Below are positions 1 through 8,856 of a stretch of DNA of 64,000 nt, piece by piece. The DNA is taken from NCBI GenBank assembly GCA_016934035.1, contig JAFGTP010000048.1, forward strand, positions 1 to 64,000, given 5' to 3'. Made by a program: the position numbers and the translations under genes. Each line of letters starts with the position of its first letter. The stretch's first letter is position 1. The notes beneath the pieces were generated by a model. It was not told the DNA's origin and ran no database searches. It was given only the letters and a program-made list of their open reading frames with translations. The DNA is from Fidelibacterota bacterium. Lineage in GTDB: Bacteria; Fidelibacterota; UBA2242; JAFGTP01.

Positions 1-1310
1 ATGCCTTTATAAATGACATTGTTCGTTTTGTAAAGTGTTATAAGTGGATTATTACTGAAATTAACAATGATACAATTTCGAGTAATAATTCCAAAGACAA
101 AGAAATCAAAGAATTAATAAGAAATATCTTCCACGACATAAAGGCAGAAGCTTTTAAGCCTTTTGTTTTGGGACTATTAGAGTATCATCAATACATCATA
201 AACAATTTAAAGCTAAGCGACGAAATACTAATTTCGACTTTAAAAGCAATAAGAATCTATTTAATTAGACGAAGAGTATTAGGGTTAACTCAAGGGGAAA
301 ACAAGAATATTGTTTTATTAAGCAAGAAAATAGAAGGGCTAGCCAACGGAAGTATTTCAATGTTTGAGCTTTTAACAAACTTGTTTTACAGGCTCAGATT
401 GCCTAACAACACCGAGATGATGAATATGTTAATATCAATGAATTTTTATGAAAGTTTAAAACAGTATTCAAAACTCATTTTAGGCAAGATTGAAGAGCAT
501 AACTCTAAAGTGGCGGTTGATTTTCGAAATCCAAAAATTACAATTGAACATATAATGCCTCAAAAATTGAATGACAGTTGGAAAGTAGAATTAGGAGATA
601 ATTTTGATGAAATTCACAAAAATTATCTTCACAACATTGGTAATCTTATTCTCACAGAATTTAATAGCGAAATAGGAAACAAATCTTTTGAAATAAAAAA
701 AGGGAAACTGAACACATCCTCACTTAATTATAGACTAGATGTCATTAATAGAAACATTTGGAATGAGCAAAGCATAAAGGAGCATCAATCAAATATGGTA
801 AATTGGTTCATTGAAACTTTTCCATTACCTGAACAATACAAAGACAAAGCAAATTGGAATTCTCAAACAATTGAAAACACGTCATTTTCTCCATTAGATA
901 TTGATGCAGGTAATATGGCAGAAGGGAACAAACCAGTCGAACTTCATATTTTTGACGATATTATAAAGGTTAATTCTTGGCAAGATGTGTTTATCAAGTT
1001 TTTAAAATATTTAAGAGATAAACCTGAATATGATTTCGAATTCATTTTAGATAATCAACTCGAAATGTTCCGGCGTGACGAAACCATTTTAAAATGGGGT
1101 AATTTAAAGGAATTAATAGATTCTAATGTTGATTTGTCAAATCGCTTTAAAACTTTTGATGGGAAGGTTTGGGATAAGGTGAAAGAAATAAATGACGACT
1201 TGCTTTTTATCCATATTAATATTTCAGCATCCAATTGTATGACAAGAGTTGCAAATGTGATGGAGAAATTATTTATGCCTGAAAATTCAGTAGAAATTAA
1301 ATTAAAATAG
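1..1310 (+). CDS. GmrSD-like DUF262/DUF1524 protein, 5' end missing
   Basis: The reading frame is open from base 3 of the window, so this is the C-terminal part of a longer gene that runs off the left edge; the TTG at 168 is not a convincing start. The motif EHIMPQKL, followed by HNIGNLILT and a conserved tail, is the DUF1524 HNH-type nuclease signature found at the C-terminus of GmrS/GmrD-like proteins, whose N-terminal DUF262 domain binds NTP. Family members are type IV restriction enzymes against modified phage DNA or parts of other defence systems. About 110 residues after the HNH region form an extra C-terminal domain that I do not recognise. There is no visible partner gene. The family call is firm; a defence role is inferred from the family. 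Confidence 0.75.
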   Translation, partial: AFINDIVRFVKCYKWIITEINNDTISSNNSKDKEIKELIRNIFHDIKAEAFKPFVLGLLEYHQYIINNLKLSDEILISTLKAIRIYLIRRRVLGLTQGENKNIVLLSKKIEGLANGSISMFELLTNLFYRLRLPNNTEMMNMLISMNFYESLKQYSKLILGKIEEHNSKVAVDFRNPKITIEHIMPQKLNDSWKVELGDNFDEIHKNYLHNIGNLILTEFNSEIGNKSFEIKKGKLNTSSLNYRLDVINRNIWNEQSIKEHQSNMVNWFIETFPLPEQYKDKANWNSQTIENTSFSPLDIDAGNMAEGNKPVELHIFDDIIKVNSWQDVFIKFLKYLRDKPEYDFEFILDNQLEMFRRDETILKWGNLKELIDSNVDLSNRFKTFDGKVWDKVKEINDDLLFIHINISASNCMTRVANVMEKLFMPENSVEIKLK

Positions 1311-1338
1311 CAAGAAAAAAATGACTGAAAGACAGCAC

Positions 1339-1465
1339 ACAACATTTTGTATACATAATAGCAGGAAATGCAGTAAATATCAAGGTTGGTAGTCCGCTTC
1401 AACTTTTGTGGAACTTGACAGGAATGAAGCCCACAATCGGTTACTATTCTTATACCAACTGTTGT
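1339..1465. repeat. Folded spacer A, attC-like imperfect palindrome
   Basis: The spacer between the DUF262 gene and the C_GCAxxG gene holds an outer inverted pair (acaac at 1339-1343, gttgt at 1461-1465) and an inner stem (GCTTCA 1396-1401, TGAAGC 1425-1430). The segment around 1382-1415 (aaggttggtagtccgc then tcaacttt) recurs almost unchanged in the spacer at 4270-4300. Size and nested stems recall integron attC sites, but no canonical core pair is present. No promoter was recognised. Confidence 0.35.
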
Positions 1466-1518
1466 GGTAACAGTATAGAAAACAGCACTGAAACTTTAAC
1501 AATAAATAAGGAATAGAA

Positions 1519-2364
1519 ATGGAAACAGTTAAAAAGAAATTAAATCCTCGAAAAACCTTTTGGAAGTACGGAGCATGTTCACATGCTATGTATCATCTCT
1601 TGAATCATGAATTTGGAAATGAGAAACCCCAAGAAGAAAAGGCTTCGGATATGTTGGCAGGTGGAATTGCCCAAAAGGGACATCAATGCGGTATGCTTTG
1701 GGGCGGTTCTTTAGCCATAGGAACCGAAGCTTATCGGAAATACGAAAACAAAAACATGGCAATAGCATCAGCAATAAATGTATCAAAACAATTGGTAGAT
1801 TCTTTTTACAAAAGAACCAAAACAGTAAATTGTAAAGATATTTCAAGGGTTGATTGGGAAAACAAATTCCAACTGATTATCTATATGCTCAAAACCATAG
1901 CACAGGGATTTGTGTTTAGTCCTTGCTTCAATCTTATTGTGAAATGGACACCGGAAGCTATTCAAGCGGCAAATGACGGGCTAAATGAGCATATTAACTT
2001 TAATCAGCCCTGTATCAGTTGTTCAACTGAGGTAGTAAAAATAATGGGAGGAACAGAAGAAGAATCCATTATGGTTGCAGGTTTTGCCGGAGGAATTGGA
2101 TTAAGCGGAAATGCTTGTGGAGCACTGGGTGCTGCAATATGGTACAAAATGCTGGAATGGACAAAAAACAATCCGGACAAATCAGCATCAATGTTTAATA
2201 ATCCTGATGCAAATAAGGTTTTAAGGACCTTTTATACGCAAACAGATTCGGAAATGTTATGCCATAAAATATGTAATCGAAGTTTTAGCACAATTGATGA
2301 ACACTCCGATTATATCAAATCGGGCGGTTGCAGCAAAATAATTGAAGCATTGTCAAAATCATAG
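1519..2364 (+). CDS. Double-domain C_GCAxxG_C_C family redox protein
   Basis: The protein has 281 residues and two modules, each resembling the C_GCAxxG_C_C family of putative redox-active proteins. The first has Cys20, then HQCGMLWGG around Cys57, and a later VNCKD cysteine. The second has CISCS, NACGALGAA, LCHKIC and GGCSKII. The conserved cysteines beside glycine/alanine turns suggest a thiol- or metal-based centre; the biochemical function of the family is not established. There is no signal peptide, so it is probably cytoplasmic. The gene lies 12 bp before a cysteine desulfurase gene on the same strand, which implies a two-gene operon and hints at sulfur handling. The start ATG follows AAGGAATAGAA, a plausible ribosome site. 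Confidence 0.8.
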   Translation: METVKKKLNPRKTFWKYGACSHAMYHLLNHEFGNEKPQEEKASDMLAGGIAQKGHQCGMLWGGSLAIGTEAYRKYENKNMAIASAINVSKQLVDSFYKRTKTVNCKDISRVDWENKFQLIIYMLKTIAQGFVFSPCFNLIVKWTPEAIQAANDGLNEHINFNQPCISCSTEVVKIMGGTEEESIMVAGFAGGIGLSGNACGALGAAIWYKMLEWTKNNPDKSASMFNNPDANKVLRTFYTQTDSEMLCHKICNRSFSTIDEHSDYIKSGGCSKIIEALSKS

Positions 2365-2376
2365 CAAGAGCCAAAT

Positions 2377-3531
2377 ATGCTTAACCTGTTCAAAAGAAAT
2401 GTTTACCTCGATCATAATGCTACCACTCCTTTAGGCAGTTCCGTTCGAAAAACCATGAACCGGGTTATGAAACATCATTGGGGAAATCCGTCATCAGGTT
2501 ACCAAAAAGGTAAAACAGCTTTTCAAATTATCGAACATGCCCGAGAACAAGTTGCTCAATCAATTAACGCTCATTCCCATGAAATCTATTTTACAGGTAG
2601 CGCAACGGAAGCGAATAACGCTGTATTAAAAACCCTGTCGAATCATTTTTACCCCACAAAGAAAAAAATAATTTCAACACCTATTGAGCACCCTTCAGTC
2701 ATGAATACACTTGAATTTTTGAAAACTCAGCGAATTATAGTTCAATATTGTCCGGTTGACCGTTTTGGTTTTGTTTCTGTAAAAGAATTAGAAAAACTAA
2801 TGGACGAAGATACTTTTCTAATTTGCTGCATGCTCGCAAATAATGAGATCGGGACAATCCAAAATATTCAGGAAATATCGGCACATGCAAAAAAGCATAA
2901 TATTCTGGTAATGTCCGATTGTGTTCAGGCATTTGGAAAGATTCCCATCCATGTTAAAGAAATGGGAATGGATTATGCCACGTTTTCTGCTCACAAACTA
3001 TATGGGCCCAAAGGAGTTGGGGGATTGTATGCAAAGATTAGCAGTCCACTTTCACCTTTTATCCATGGTGGACATCAGGAAGAAGGCATGCGAGCTGGAA
3101 CTGAGGCGGTTCATAACATTGCCGGTTTTGGAAAAGCCTGTAATCAAGTTCGTAACCTAATCTCTACTGCAAATGACATAAGATTACTTAAAGCATACTT
3201 TGTCGAAAGATTAAAAAAGGTTAAGCCTGACATTATCATTCATTCTCCCTCACAAAACAGTATACCAAATACAATTAGTGTAACCTTGCCGGATATAAAA
3301 AGCAGAGAATTAATGATGATGCTCGATTATTATGGTATTTGCGTATCATCAGGTTCTGCATGCAGCACTCAGCTAAACAAACCCTCTCATGTATTAAAAT
3401 CAATTGGATTATCGGATAAAGAAGCAGAAGAAACCCTTCGTATCAGTTTAGGAAAAGACACAAAAAAAGGAGACATAAATTATACAATAAAAATTATTGA
3501 GAAATATTTAAAAACAAACAAAACTGAGTAA
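2377..3531 (+). CDS. Cysteine desulfurase (NifS/IscS-like)
   Basis: This PLP-dependent class V aminotransferase-fold enzyme removes sulfur from cysteine as a persulfide. It starts with the family hallmark VYLDHNATTPL and has WGNPSS, the PLP lysine in SAHKLYGPKG (Lys207), a GGHQEEGMRAGTE segment and the catalytic loop SGSACS with Cys329. Its 384 residues match the family length. No iscU, nifU or other Fe-S assembly gene is nearby, so it more likely serves its upstream neighbour, the double C_GCAxxG protein, than general Fe-S assembly. That pairing is inferred. I assign no specific symbol because NifS, IscS and related paralogues cannot be separated here. Confidence 0.9.
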   Translation: MLNLFKRNVYLDHNATTPLGSSVRKTMNRVMKHHWGNPSSGYQKGKTAFQIIEHAREQVAQSINAHSHEIYFTGSATEANNAVLKTLSNHFYPTKKKIISTPIEHPSVMNTLEFLKTQRIIVQYCPVDRFGFVSVKELEKLMDEDTFLICCMLANNEIGTIQNIQEISAHAKKHNILVMSDCVQAFGKIPIHVKEMGMDYATFSAHKLYGPKGVGGLYAKISSPLSPFIHGGHQEEGMRAGTEAVHNIAGFGKACNQVRNLISTANDIRLLKAYFVERLKKVKPDIIIHSPSQNSIPNTISVTLPDIKSRELMMMLDYYGICVSSGSACSTQLNKPSHVLKSIGLSDKEAEETLRISLGKDTKKGDINYTIKIIEKYLKTNKTE

Positions 3532-3589
3532 ATATACCGTACCTGATATCATAAAAAAAACTGAGGTTTTAAGGGGTTAAACAAACATA

Positions 3590-3679
3590 TTGCCCCGCAT
3601 TGGCATTTTTGGGGCAAATAGGGAAAAAGCCCGCACTCCCCTATGATTCATACACACAACCGTAAGCAGTCATGCGGGT
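3590..3679. repeat. Folded spacer with two hairpins
   Basis: A perfect stem TTGCCCC (3590-3596) / GGGGCAA (3611-3617) is followed by a second stem gcccgca (3629-3635) / tgcgggt (3673-3679, one G-T pair). The second stem covers the ATG at 3672, which argues that the acetyltransferase starts further downstream. The spacer belongs to the same style of folded intergenic elements as 1339-1465 and 4229-4355. Confidence 0.4.
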
Positions 3680-3725
3680 CAATATGACAGAAAATAAATC
3701 TGACAATGAAGGAATTATCAGAAAT

Positions 3726-4178
3726 ATGGTAAAAATCGAAAAAATTATCAAAAACAAGAAACAATTTCTGGACTTATTGTTGTTGGCAGACGAGCAGGAA
3801 AATATGATCGACAAGTATCTGCCCGGTGGTGACCTGTTTGCTTTACATGACAATGATTTGAAAAGTGTTTGCGTTGTCGTGCCCATAGACAGCGAAACCT
3901 GCGAACTGAAAAACATTGCAACTTACGAGAAATATCAAGGCAATGGGTATGGTCGGTCATTGGTCCGTTTCATTTCCGATTACTACAAAAACCACTATAA
4001 AACCATGCTTGTGGGGACAGGCGAAACACCGGCAATCTTGTCATTTTATGAAAGTTGCGGATTTGAAAAGTCCCATCGGGTCAAGAATTTTTTTACTGAC
4101 AATTACGACCACCCCATTTTCGATGGCGACATACAGCTTGTGGATATGATTTATCTCAAAAAGGATTTACAGAAGTAG
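3726..4178 (+). CDS. GNAT family N-acetyltransferase
   Basis: The GCN5-related acetyltransferase fold is shown by the acetyl-CoA loop in [20 protein letters not shown] (Q/R-x-x-G-x-G/A type) and the later segment [18 protein letters not shown], typical of the final strand and helix. The substrate is unknown; related small GNAT proteins act on amino groups of metabolites or proteins. I chose the internal ATG at 3726, preceded by AAGGA at a somewhat long spacing, because the earlier ATG at 3672 lies within a hairpin and the extra N-terminal residues do not look like the family. The alternative start at 3672 gives 168 residues. It is a single gene with folded spacers on both sides, consistent with a cassette-like context. 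Confidence 0.85.
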   Translation: MVKIEKIIKNKKQFLDLLLLADEQENMIDKYLPGGDLFALHDNDLKSVCVVVPIDSETCELKNIATYEKYQGNGYGRSLVRFISDYYKNHYKTMLVGTGETPAILSFYESCGFEKSHRVKNFFTDNYDHPIFDGDIQLVDMIYLKKDLQK

Positions 4179-4228
4179 CCGGAATGGGTTGCAGACGAAG
4201 TACAAACACGAAACAAATCAACACTGCC

Positions 4229-4355
4229 GCTGACAGGCAATATAAAAATTGGGGTAAAAAGGGCCTTTTAAGGTTGGAGTCCGCCATCAACTTTCAGGAA
4301 TGATGGACAGGCGAACACAGCCCCCGCAAATCCCTTCCGGCCAGGTTTGTCAGCC
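4229..4355. repeat. Folded spacer B, attC-like, shares a motif with spacer A
   Basis: The outer inverted pair is gctgaca (4229-4235) and tgtcagc (4349-4355). The inner stem is CCATCA (4284-4289) / TGATGG (4301-4306), and the segment starting at 4270 (aaggttggagtccgc then tcaacttt) matches the spacer at 1382-1415. It lies between the GNAT gene and the TauE/SafE gene. Confidence 0.4.
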
Positions 4356-4439
4356 CTTGCTTTATGCTCAATTAATGGCTTTATTTACTAAACATCGTGA
4401 TTTTAATCGTTATCAGAAAAACTGAGGGACAAAAATAAA

Positions 4440-5227
4440 ATGATAATCACATTATTTTTTCTAAGTATTATTGGCGGCTTTTTATCAGGATTTCTTGGAA
4501 TTGGAGGGGCCGTTATTATGGTCCCATTGATGCTTACAATTCCGGAATTACTCAATGTCGGAAATCTACCGGTAAAAACAATCGCCGGATTATCGATGGT
4601 CCAGGCATTCTTTTCAGCAATTTCCGGAATTATCGTGCATAAAAAAAATAGTTATGTAGATTTTCCGACATTATTATTCATTGGTATTCCGATGAGTATT
4701 TTTTCTTTTGCAGGTTCTTTTATTTCGAAGTACATGAATCATTTACTTATTCTGATAATTTTTGGTGTCATGGTACTATTTTCGTTCTTCATATTATTAT
4801 ATAACACCATAATCAATTATAACAACATTTCAATTGAAAACTTCAGTGATAATAACTATATCAATACAAAAAAAGTCTATCCGTCATTATAGGTTCAATC
4901 GTTGGTTGTCTTTCAGGAATAGTAGGAGCAGGCGGAGGGTTTATTTTAACTCCGCTGATGGTGAATCTAATAAAAATTCCGGTGAAAATTGCTATTGGTA
5001 CCAGTATCGGGATAATCTTTATCAGTTCATTATTCGGTGTTTTGGGTAAATTTCTCTCTATGCAAATTGAATATTTATATGCTCTGCCAATAATTGTCGG
5101 TTCGATAATTACAGCACAATTTGGTGCAAAAGTGAGTAAAAAAACATCACCAAATGTTTTAAAAATTACTTTGCTATTCGTAATTTTATTAAGTTTTATT
5201 CAAGTGGTTCTTAAAATTTATGAATAG
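4440..5227 (+). pseudogene. TauE/SafE family permease, split by a -1 frameshift
   Basis: The two reading frames, 4440-4892 and a second from about 4874 to 5227, together make one TauE/SafE-type membrane protein of about 262 residues, the normal family length. The first half starts with the hallmark GFLSGFLGIGGAVIMVPL. The second, in the -1 frame, contains the matching GCLSGIVGAGGGFILTPLM before its apparent ATG at 4958. Each half would contribute about four membrane helices. The frames switch at a run of seven A (4868-4874). Family members export sulfite, sulfoacetate or related anions. The gene may be inactive, expressed by slippage on the A7 run, or intact with a base-calling error in the homopolymer. 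A sulfur-related role fits the nearby cysteine desulfurase but is inferred. Confidence 0.8.
4868..4874 (+). other. A7 slippery run at the TauE frameshift
   Basis: In the upstream frame the codons read aca aaa aaa gtc, so the heptamer is phased as A-AAA-AAA, the layout known from -1 frameshift sites of insertion sequences. A one-base backward slip gives agt cta tcc and restores the second half of the permease exactly. No strong downstream stem was identified. A sequencing indel in the run is an equally simple explanation. Confidence 0.45.
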
Positions 5228-5309
5228 CAGGCACTGTTGACCAGTTAGACATTGTGCGTCATCAAAAGAGAACCAGAAAAGATAGAGATACCAATTTAAG
5301 CTGAATAAT

Positions 5310-6077
5310 ATGAAAGAAAGAACTTCTCATCGTCCGGTTGCCCTGATTACCGGAGTAAGTCGAAAAATCGGAATCGGGGCGGCAATCGCCAGGGAATTAG
5401 CTGAGTCCGGTTGGGATATTGCCATAACCTATTGGCAACCCTACGATAAATCCATGGAATGGGGTAGTGATCCCGATGATTTAAAGTCAATTGTGGCAAC
5501 CATAAAAAAAACTGGCGCCCAGGTGGTTTCATACGAAGCAGATCTTTCCGATATTGAGACACCAAAGAAGATTTTTAATCAGATTGAAAATTCGATGGAA
5601 AGGGTCTCAGCACTGATTGTTAATCATTGCCATTGCATTGAAAGTAATATCCTATCAACGACGGTTGATAGTTTTGATTTACATCTTGCCGTCAATGCCC
5701 GGGCAACCTGGCTCTTGATAAAAGAATTCGTTAGCCGTTTTAAAAATGAACCGGGAACAGGTCGAATTATCTCCATTACAAGTGACCATACAGCCGGCAA
5801 TCTTCCCTATGGAGCCAGTAAAGGAGCAATGGATCGTATTGTACTTGCCTCAGCCTGGGAGTTTAAATCAAAAGGAATCACCGCAAATGTGATTAATCCG
5901 GGGGTGACAGATACCGGATGGATGACTGAAGATTTAAAATCCGATGTGAACAGAAAGACGCTACTCAACCGCGTGGGCTTACCTCAAGATTGTGCTCATC
6001 TGGTATCTTTCCTTTGTTCCAAAGAAGGTGGCTGGATAAATAGCCAATTACTTTATAGTAATGGTGGATTGGAATAG
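5310..6077 (+). CDS. SDR family NAD(P)-dependent oxidoreductase
   Basis: This 255-residue short-chain dehydrogenase/reductase has a single Rossmann fold. The nucleotide-binding motif is ALITGVSRKIGIGAAIA near the N-terminus, a variant of TGxxxGxG seen in 3-oxoacyl-ACP reductase-like members. The catalytic serine lies in ISITSDH and the YxxxK pair in YGASKGA, followed by NVINPGVTDTGWM. The substrate cannot be told from sequence. There is no signal peptide, so it is cytoplasmic. A short spacer with the 7-mer GTTAGAC (5244-5250) precedes it, and a poor ribosome site stands before the ATG. It is monocistronic by spacing. Confidence 0.9.
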   Translation: MKERTSHRPVALITGVSRKIGIGAAIARELAESGWDIAITYWQPYDKSMEWGSDPDDLKSIVATIKKTGAQVVSYEADLSDIETPKKIFNQIENSMERVSALIVNHCHCIESNILSTTVDSFDLHLAVNARATWLLIKEFVSRFKNEPGTGRIISITSDHTAGNLPYGASKGAMDRIVLASAWEFKSKGITANVINPGVTDTGWMTEDLKSDVNRKTLLNRVGLPQDCAHLVSFLCSKEGGWINSQLLYSNGGLE

Positions 6078-6129
6078 AATGAAAAAATGCATAATATCCT
6101 TTAAAAAATATCGGGAGATAAGAGGTAAT

Positions 6130-6231
6130 ACAACCTGCATTTCTGGCATCAAAATTTGTGGGTCACTGACGTAAAACAACCTGCAATCGGCAATGAACCT
6201 TACTGCCGCCCATGGTGCCCAAGTGTTAGGT
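6130..6231. repeat. Spacer with direct repeat ACAACCTGCA and a GTTAGGT core-like 7-mer
   Basis: The 10-mer ACAACCTGCA occurs at 6130-6139 and 6176-6185. The 7-mer GTTAGGT at 6225-6231 matches the integron R' core pattern GTTRRRY, but no matching RYYYAAC partner was found upstream, so identity as an attachment site is weak. It lies between the SDR gene and the PhzF gene. Confidence 0.25.
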
Positions 6232-6256
6232 ACAACATAAACAAATAGTGAGAGTT

Positions 6257-7057
6257 ATGAAAAGGAATAAAACTATTTACCAAGTGGATTCTTTCACCGA
6301 TACTCCCTTTAAGGGAAATCCTGCCGGTGTTATGATTGTCGATAAGGACTGCGACAGTGCCTGGATGCAAAATATTGCCATGGAGATGAATTTATCTGAA
6401 ACAGCATTTGTATTACCCAACGAACAATATTTTGAGATTCGCTATTTTACACCAATAAAAGAGGTCCCGCTTTGTGGACATGCCACCTTGGCAAGTGCTC
6501 ATATCATCTTCGAGCTTGGATTGGTAAACCTGTCAGATACGATATATTTCAAAGCTAAAGGAGGTCATCTGTCTGTCAAAAAGGATGTAGATTGGCTCGT
6601 TATGAACTTCCCCCAGTACCCCCTATTGCTAATGGATACACCGAAAGGATTTCAGGATATTGTTGGATTCAGTCCGATTGAAACTTTTAAAAGCAGTGAC
6701 GATTGGATAATAGCCATTGCTGATTCAGAAACAGCGATATTAGAAGCAAACCCAAATTTTGAGAATTTAAACGCCGGTGGATTAGGACACCTTATGATAA
6801 CTGCACAGAGCCGTTTGCCAGAAGCTGATTTTGTGGTAAGATGCTTTGCGCCCGCTTCCGGGATTAATGAAGATCCGGTAACCGGCTCTGCCCATTGTGC
6901 ATTGACTCCTTTATGGTCTGAAAAACTCGGAAAATTCGAAATGGATTCAATTCAATTATCCAAGCGGACCGGTAAATTGCGAGTAAAAATAATCCATGAT
7001 CGGGTTGAAATAAAGGGCAAGGCAATAACAATTTTTAAAGCTGAACTTCAGATATAA
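6257..7057 (+). CDS. PhzF family isomerase/epimerase
   Basis: The protein belongs to the PhzF phenazine-biosynthesis-like family, which has a pseudo-symmetric diaminopimelate-epimerase fold. The N-terminal half has YQVDSFTDTPFKGNPAGV, the catalytic glutamate in LSETAFV and RYFTP..VPLCGHATLA. The C-terminal half has RCFAPASGINEDPVTGSAHCAL. Its 266 residues are near the family norm of about 280. True PhzF isomerises trans-2,3-dihydro-3-hydroxyanthranilate, but no other phenazine genes are present, so the substrate is unknown. I prefer ATG 6257 over the in-frame GTG at 6248; a gagag element precedes it. It is cytoplasmic and monocistronic. Confidence 0.9.
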   Translation: MKRNKTIYQVDSFTDTPFKGNPAGVMIVDKDCDSAWMQNIAMEMNLSETAFVLPNEQYFEIRYFTPIKEVPLCGHATLASAHIIFELGLVNLSDTIYFKAKGGHLSVKKDVDWLVMNFPQYPLLLMDTPKGFQDIVGFSPIETFKSSDDWIIAIADSETAILEANPNFENLNAGGLGHLMITAQSRLPEADFVVRCFAPASGINEDPVTGSAHCALTPLWSEKLGKFEMDSIQLSKRTGKLRVKIIHDRVEIKGKAITIFKAELQI

Positions 7058-7427
7058 AGAAAGCCGATTCACAAAAAGCGGATCATATCTTTGAGAGTAT
7101 CTATGAAGTCATTTTTCAACAATACACCAAAAATGATTATACTAATCTTCTCTGGTTCAGGGAAGATCGGGGAAGTTGATGCTAAACTAACTCGCAACCC
7201 ATTGAAAAAATAGCATCGCAATTTATCCACGGAAAAAAAATAGGCGAGAGAAAATGCATCGCCCAAAATATCCGTCTGACCCGTCCAGCAGATTGTTTGT
7301 ATCAGGCCTTGTCTGGTTTGTTCTGATCCCTATTCGATTATTCCATTTAGGAAAAGCACAAAACTGAAAGTGAAAGAAAAAATAACGCATAAAAAAAATA
7401 ATCATCCAATCAAACAGGAATTTGACA
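7058..7427. other. 370-bp spacer without a supported gene
   Basis: The + strand holds an open stretch of about 44 codons from 7050 to 7181 (reading ADSQKADHIFESIYEVIF...) that begins without a start codon and could be the remnant of a displaced gene. I recognise no family in it. The remainder is AT-rich with no clear promoter, RNA or terminator, apart from the ribosome site CAGGAA just before the methyltransferase at 7428. Confidence 0.3.
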
Positions 7428-8036
7428 ATGATTGAAAAAGTGTACTTGGAACTCATGCTGTTTCTTTTTATTCTGGCCTTTGTAATCAAAACCCTTCAGA
7501 CATGGTTATCAACAAAACAGCGGATCAGGGGCCATTCGAAAAAAATCTCAATTACAGTTTCCGTCTCTGCTATCATGTATTTTTTGATTTTCTCCAGGCT
7601 CTTCTTTTGGGGCCCCGGAGAATTCCTGGAGGTCCCTGTGCCCGGACAGGTTTTAAAAAATACCGGACTGGTATTGGTGACCGTCGGGTTTATATTGGGC
7701 ATCCTGGCTTTTATATCCATAAAAAATTCCTGGCGCATAGCCATTCACCGGAACCAAAAAACAAAGCTGATCACCAAGGGTATTTATAAAATCAGCCGCA
7801 ATCCCTATTTTCTGTCCTATGATATTTTCTTTCTGGGATATATATTTTATTTTCCTTCTGTTATTTTAATCAGTTTATATATTTTGCTGGTCATTGTCAT
7901 TCATCGGATCATTTTGGATGAAGAACGCTATTTGGAATCCGTCCACGGAACTTCGTATTTGGCCTATAAAAGCAACGTCAACCGGTATTTGACATTCAAA
8001 TGGAAAACCTTCCCAGGCGCCCAGCCATCGGAATAG
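7428..8036 (+). CDS. Isoprenylcysteine carboxyl methyltransferase family membrane protein
   Basis: The protein has about five hydrophobic segments and the C-terminal signature of the ICMT/PEMT superfamily: LITKGIYKISRNPYFLSY, then an EERYL acidic pair and a GTSYLAYKSNVNRYL ending. This part binds S-adenosylmethionine, and family members methylate prenylated proteins, phospholipids or other membrane-embedded acceptors. The bacterial substrate here is unknown. ATG 7428 is preceded by AGGAA at good spacing; an in-frame TTG at 7422 is less likely. The next methyltransferase gene begins 13 bp after its stop, so the two probably form an operon. Confidence 0.85.
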   Translation: MIEKVYLELMLFLFILAFVIKTLQTWLSTKQRIRGHSKKISITVSVSAIMYFLIFSRLFFWGPGEFLEVPVPGQVLKNTGLVLVTVGFILGILAFISIKNSWRIAIHRNQKTKLITKGIYKISRNPYFLSYDIFFLGYIFYFPSVILISLYILLVIVIHRIILDEERYLESVHGTSYLAYKSNVNRYLTFKWKTFPGAQPSE

Positions 8037-8049
8037 CAAAGGAGCCGAC

Positions 8050-8856
8050 ATGCATAAAAAAACAGGTTTAAAGATATTGCTGGAAAACCCCTTTGCCGTT
8101 GTCATGGCGGGAATACGGGCCCGGGAGCAGCAATATTTCCAAAAGAAAACCCAGGCCGCCTATCACCTCGACAGACTGCCCACCCTGGATCTGTTGGACT
8201 TATTCCCCAAGCTGAATGTGAAGATCAGTCCCTATAGTTTTTTATCAGGAACGACTTCAATTTCCGATTTGGTTTTGCTAAAATCCCTGGCCAAAAGAAC
8301 TGGTCCCTGTGCTTATCTGGAAATTGGCCGCTGGCGGGGAGAAAGCCTCGCAAATATGAGCGATGTGTCCCATGACTGCACCTCAGTCTCATTCTCTATC
8401 AATGAAATGAAAAGCCGACACCTGGATAATGAATTTATCAAAGTCCATGGCTTTTTTTCCGACTCGATAAAAACAATCCATAAAATTGACCATGATTCCC
8501 AGACTTTTAACTTTAGTCAGTTAAACCAAAAATTTGATTTAATTTTTATCGACGGTGACCACAGTTATGAAGGCATACTCAGAGACACACAGCAGACCTA
8601 TCCGCTTCTGAAAAATGAACAGTCAACAATAGTATGGCATGATTATGGTTTTGATCCGGAAAAGGTCAGATACAGCACTCTGAAAGCAATATTAGACGGA
8701 ATACCTGAGAAGGAACACAAAAACTTATACCATGTTTCCAACACCATGTGCGCGATTTTTATGAAAAATACTAATATTCCAACTACTCTGACCCATTTTC
8801 CCAGCTATCCCAATAAGAAATTTTCCATAACAATTACAGCTGAAAAGTTATCCTGA
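8050..8856 (+). CDS. Class I SAM-dependent methyltransferase (Methyltransf_24 type)
   Basis: A central methyltransferase fold follows an N-terminal extension of about 70 residues. Motif I is AYLEIGRWRGESLANM, a form in which R replaces the usual glycine run. The acidic motif FDLIFIDGDHSYEGILRD is characteristic of the Methyltransf_24/CmcI-like group, and VWHDYGFDP follows it. The acceptor is unknown; relatives act on sugars and small metabolites and are often found near glycan genes. It is cytoplasmic and co-transcribed with the ICMT-like gene 13 bp upstream. It is the last + strand gene before the NQR operon, which faces it. Confidence 0.85.
   Translation: MHKKTGLKILLENPFAVVMAGIRAREQQYFQKKTQAAYHLDRLPTLDLLDLFPKLNVKISPYSFLSGTTSISDLVLLKSLAKRTGPCAYLEIGRWRGESLANMSDVSHDCTSVSFSINEMKSRHLDNEFIKVHGFFSDSIKTIHKIDHDSQTFNFSQLNQKFDLIFIDGDHSYEGILRDTQQTYPLLKNEQSTIVWHDYGFDPEKVRYSTLKAILDGIPEKEHKNLYHVSNTMCAIFMKNTNIPTTLTHFPSYPNKKFSITITAEKLS

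Noticed and set aside
7069-7489. Two short minus-strand frames in the PhzF-methyltransferase spacer
   Set aside because: Phenylalanine-rich, no start signals and no family resemblance; probably complements of AT-rich spacer.
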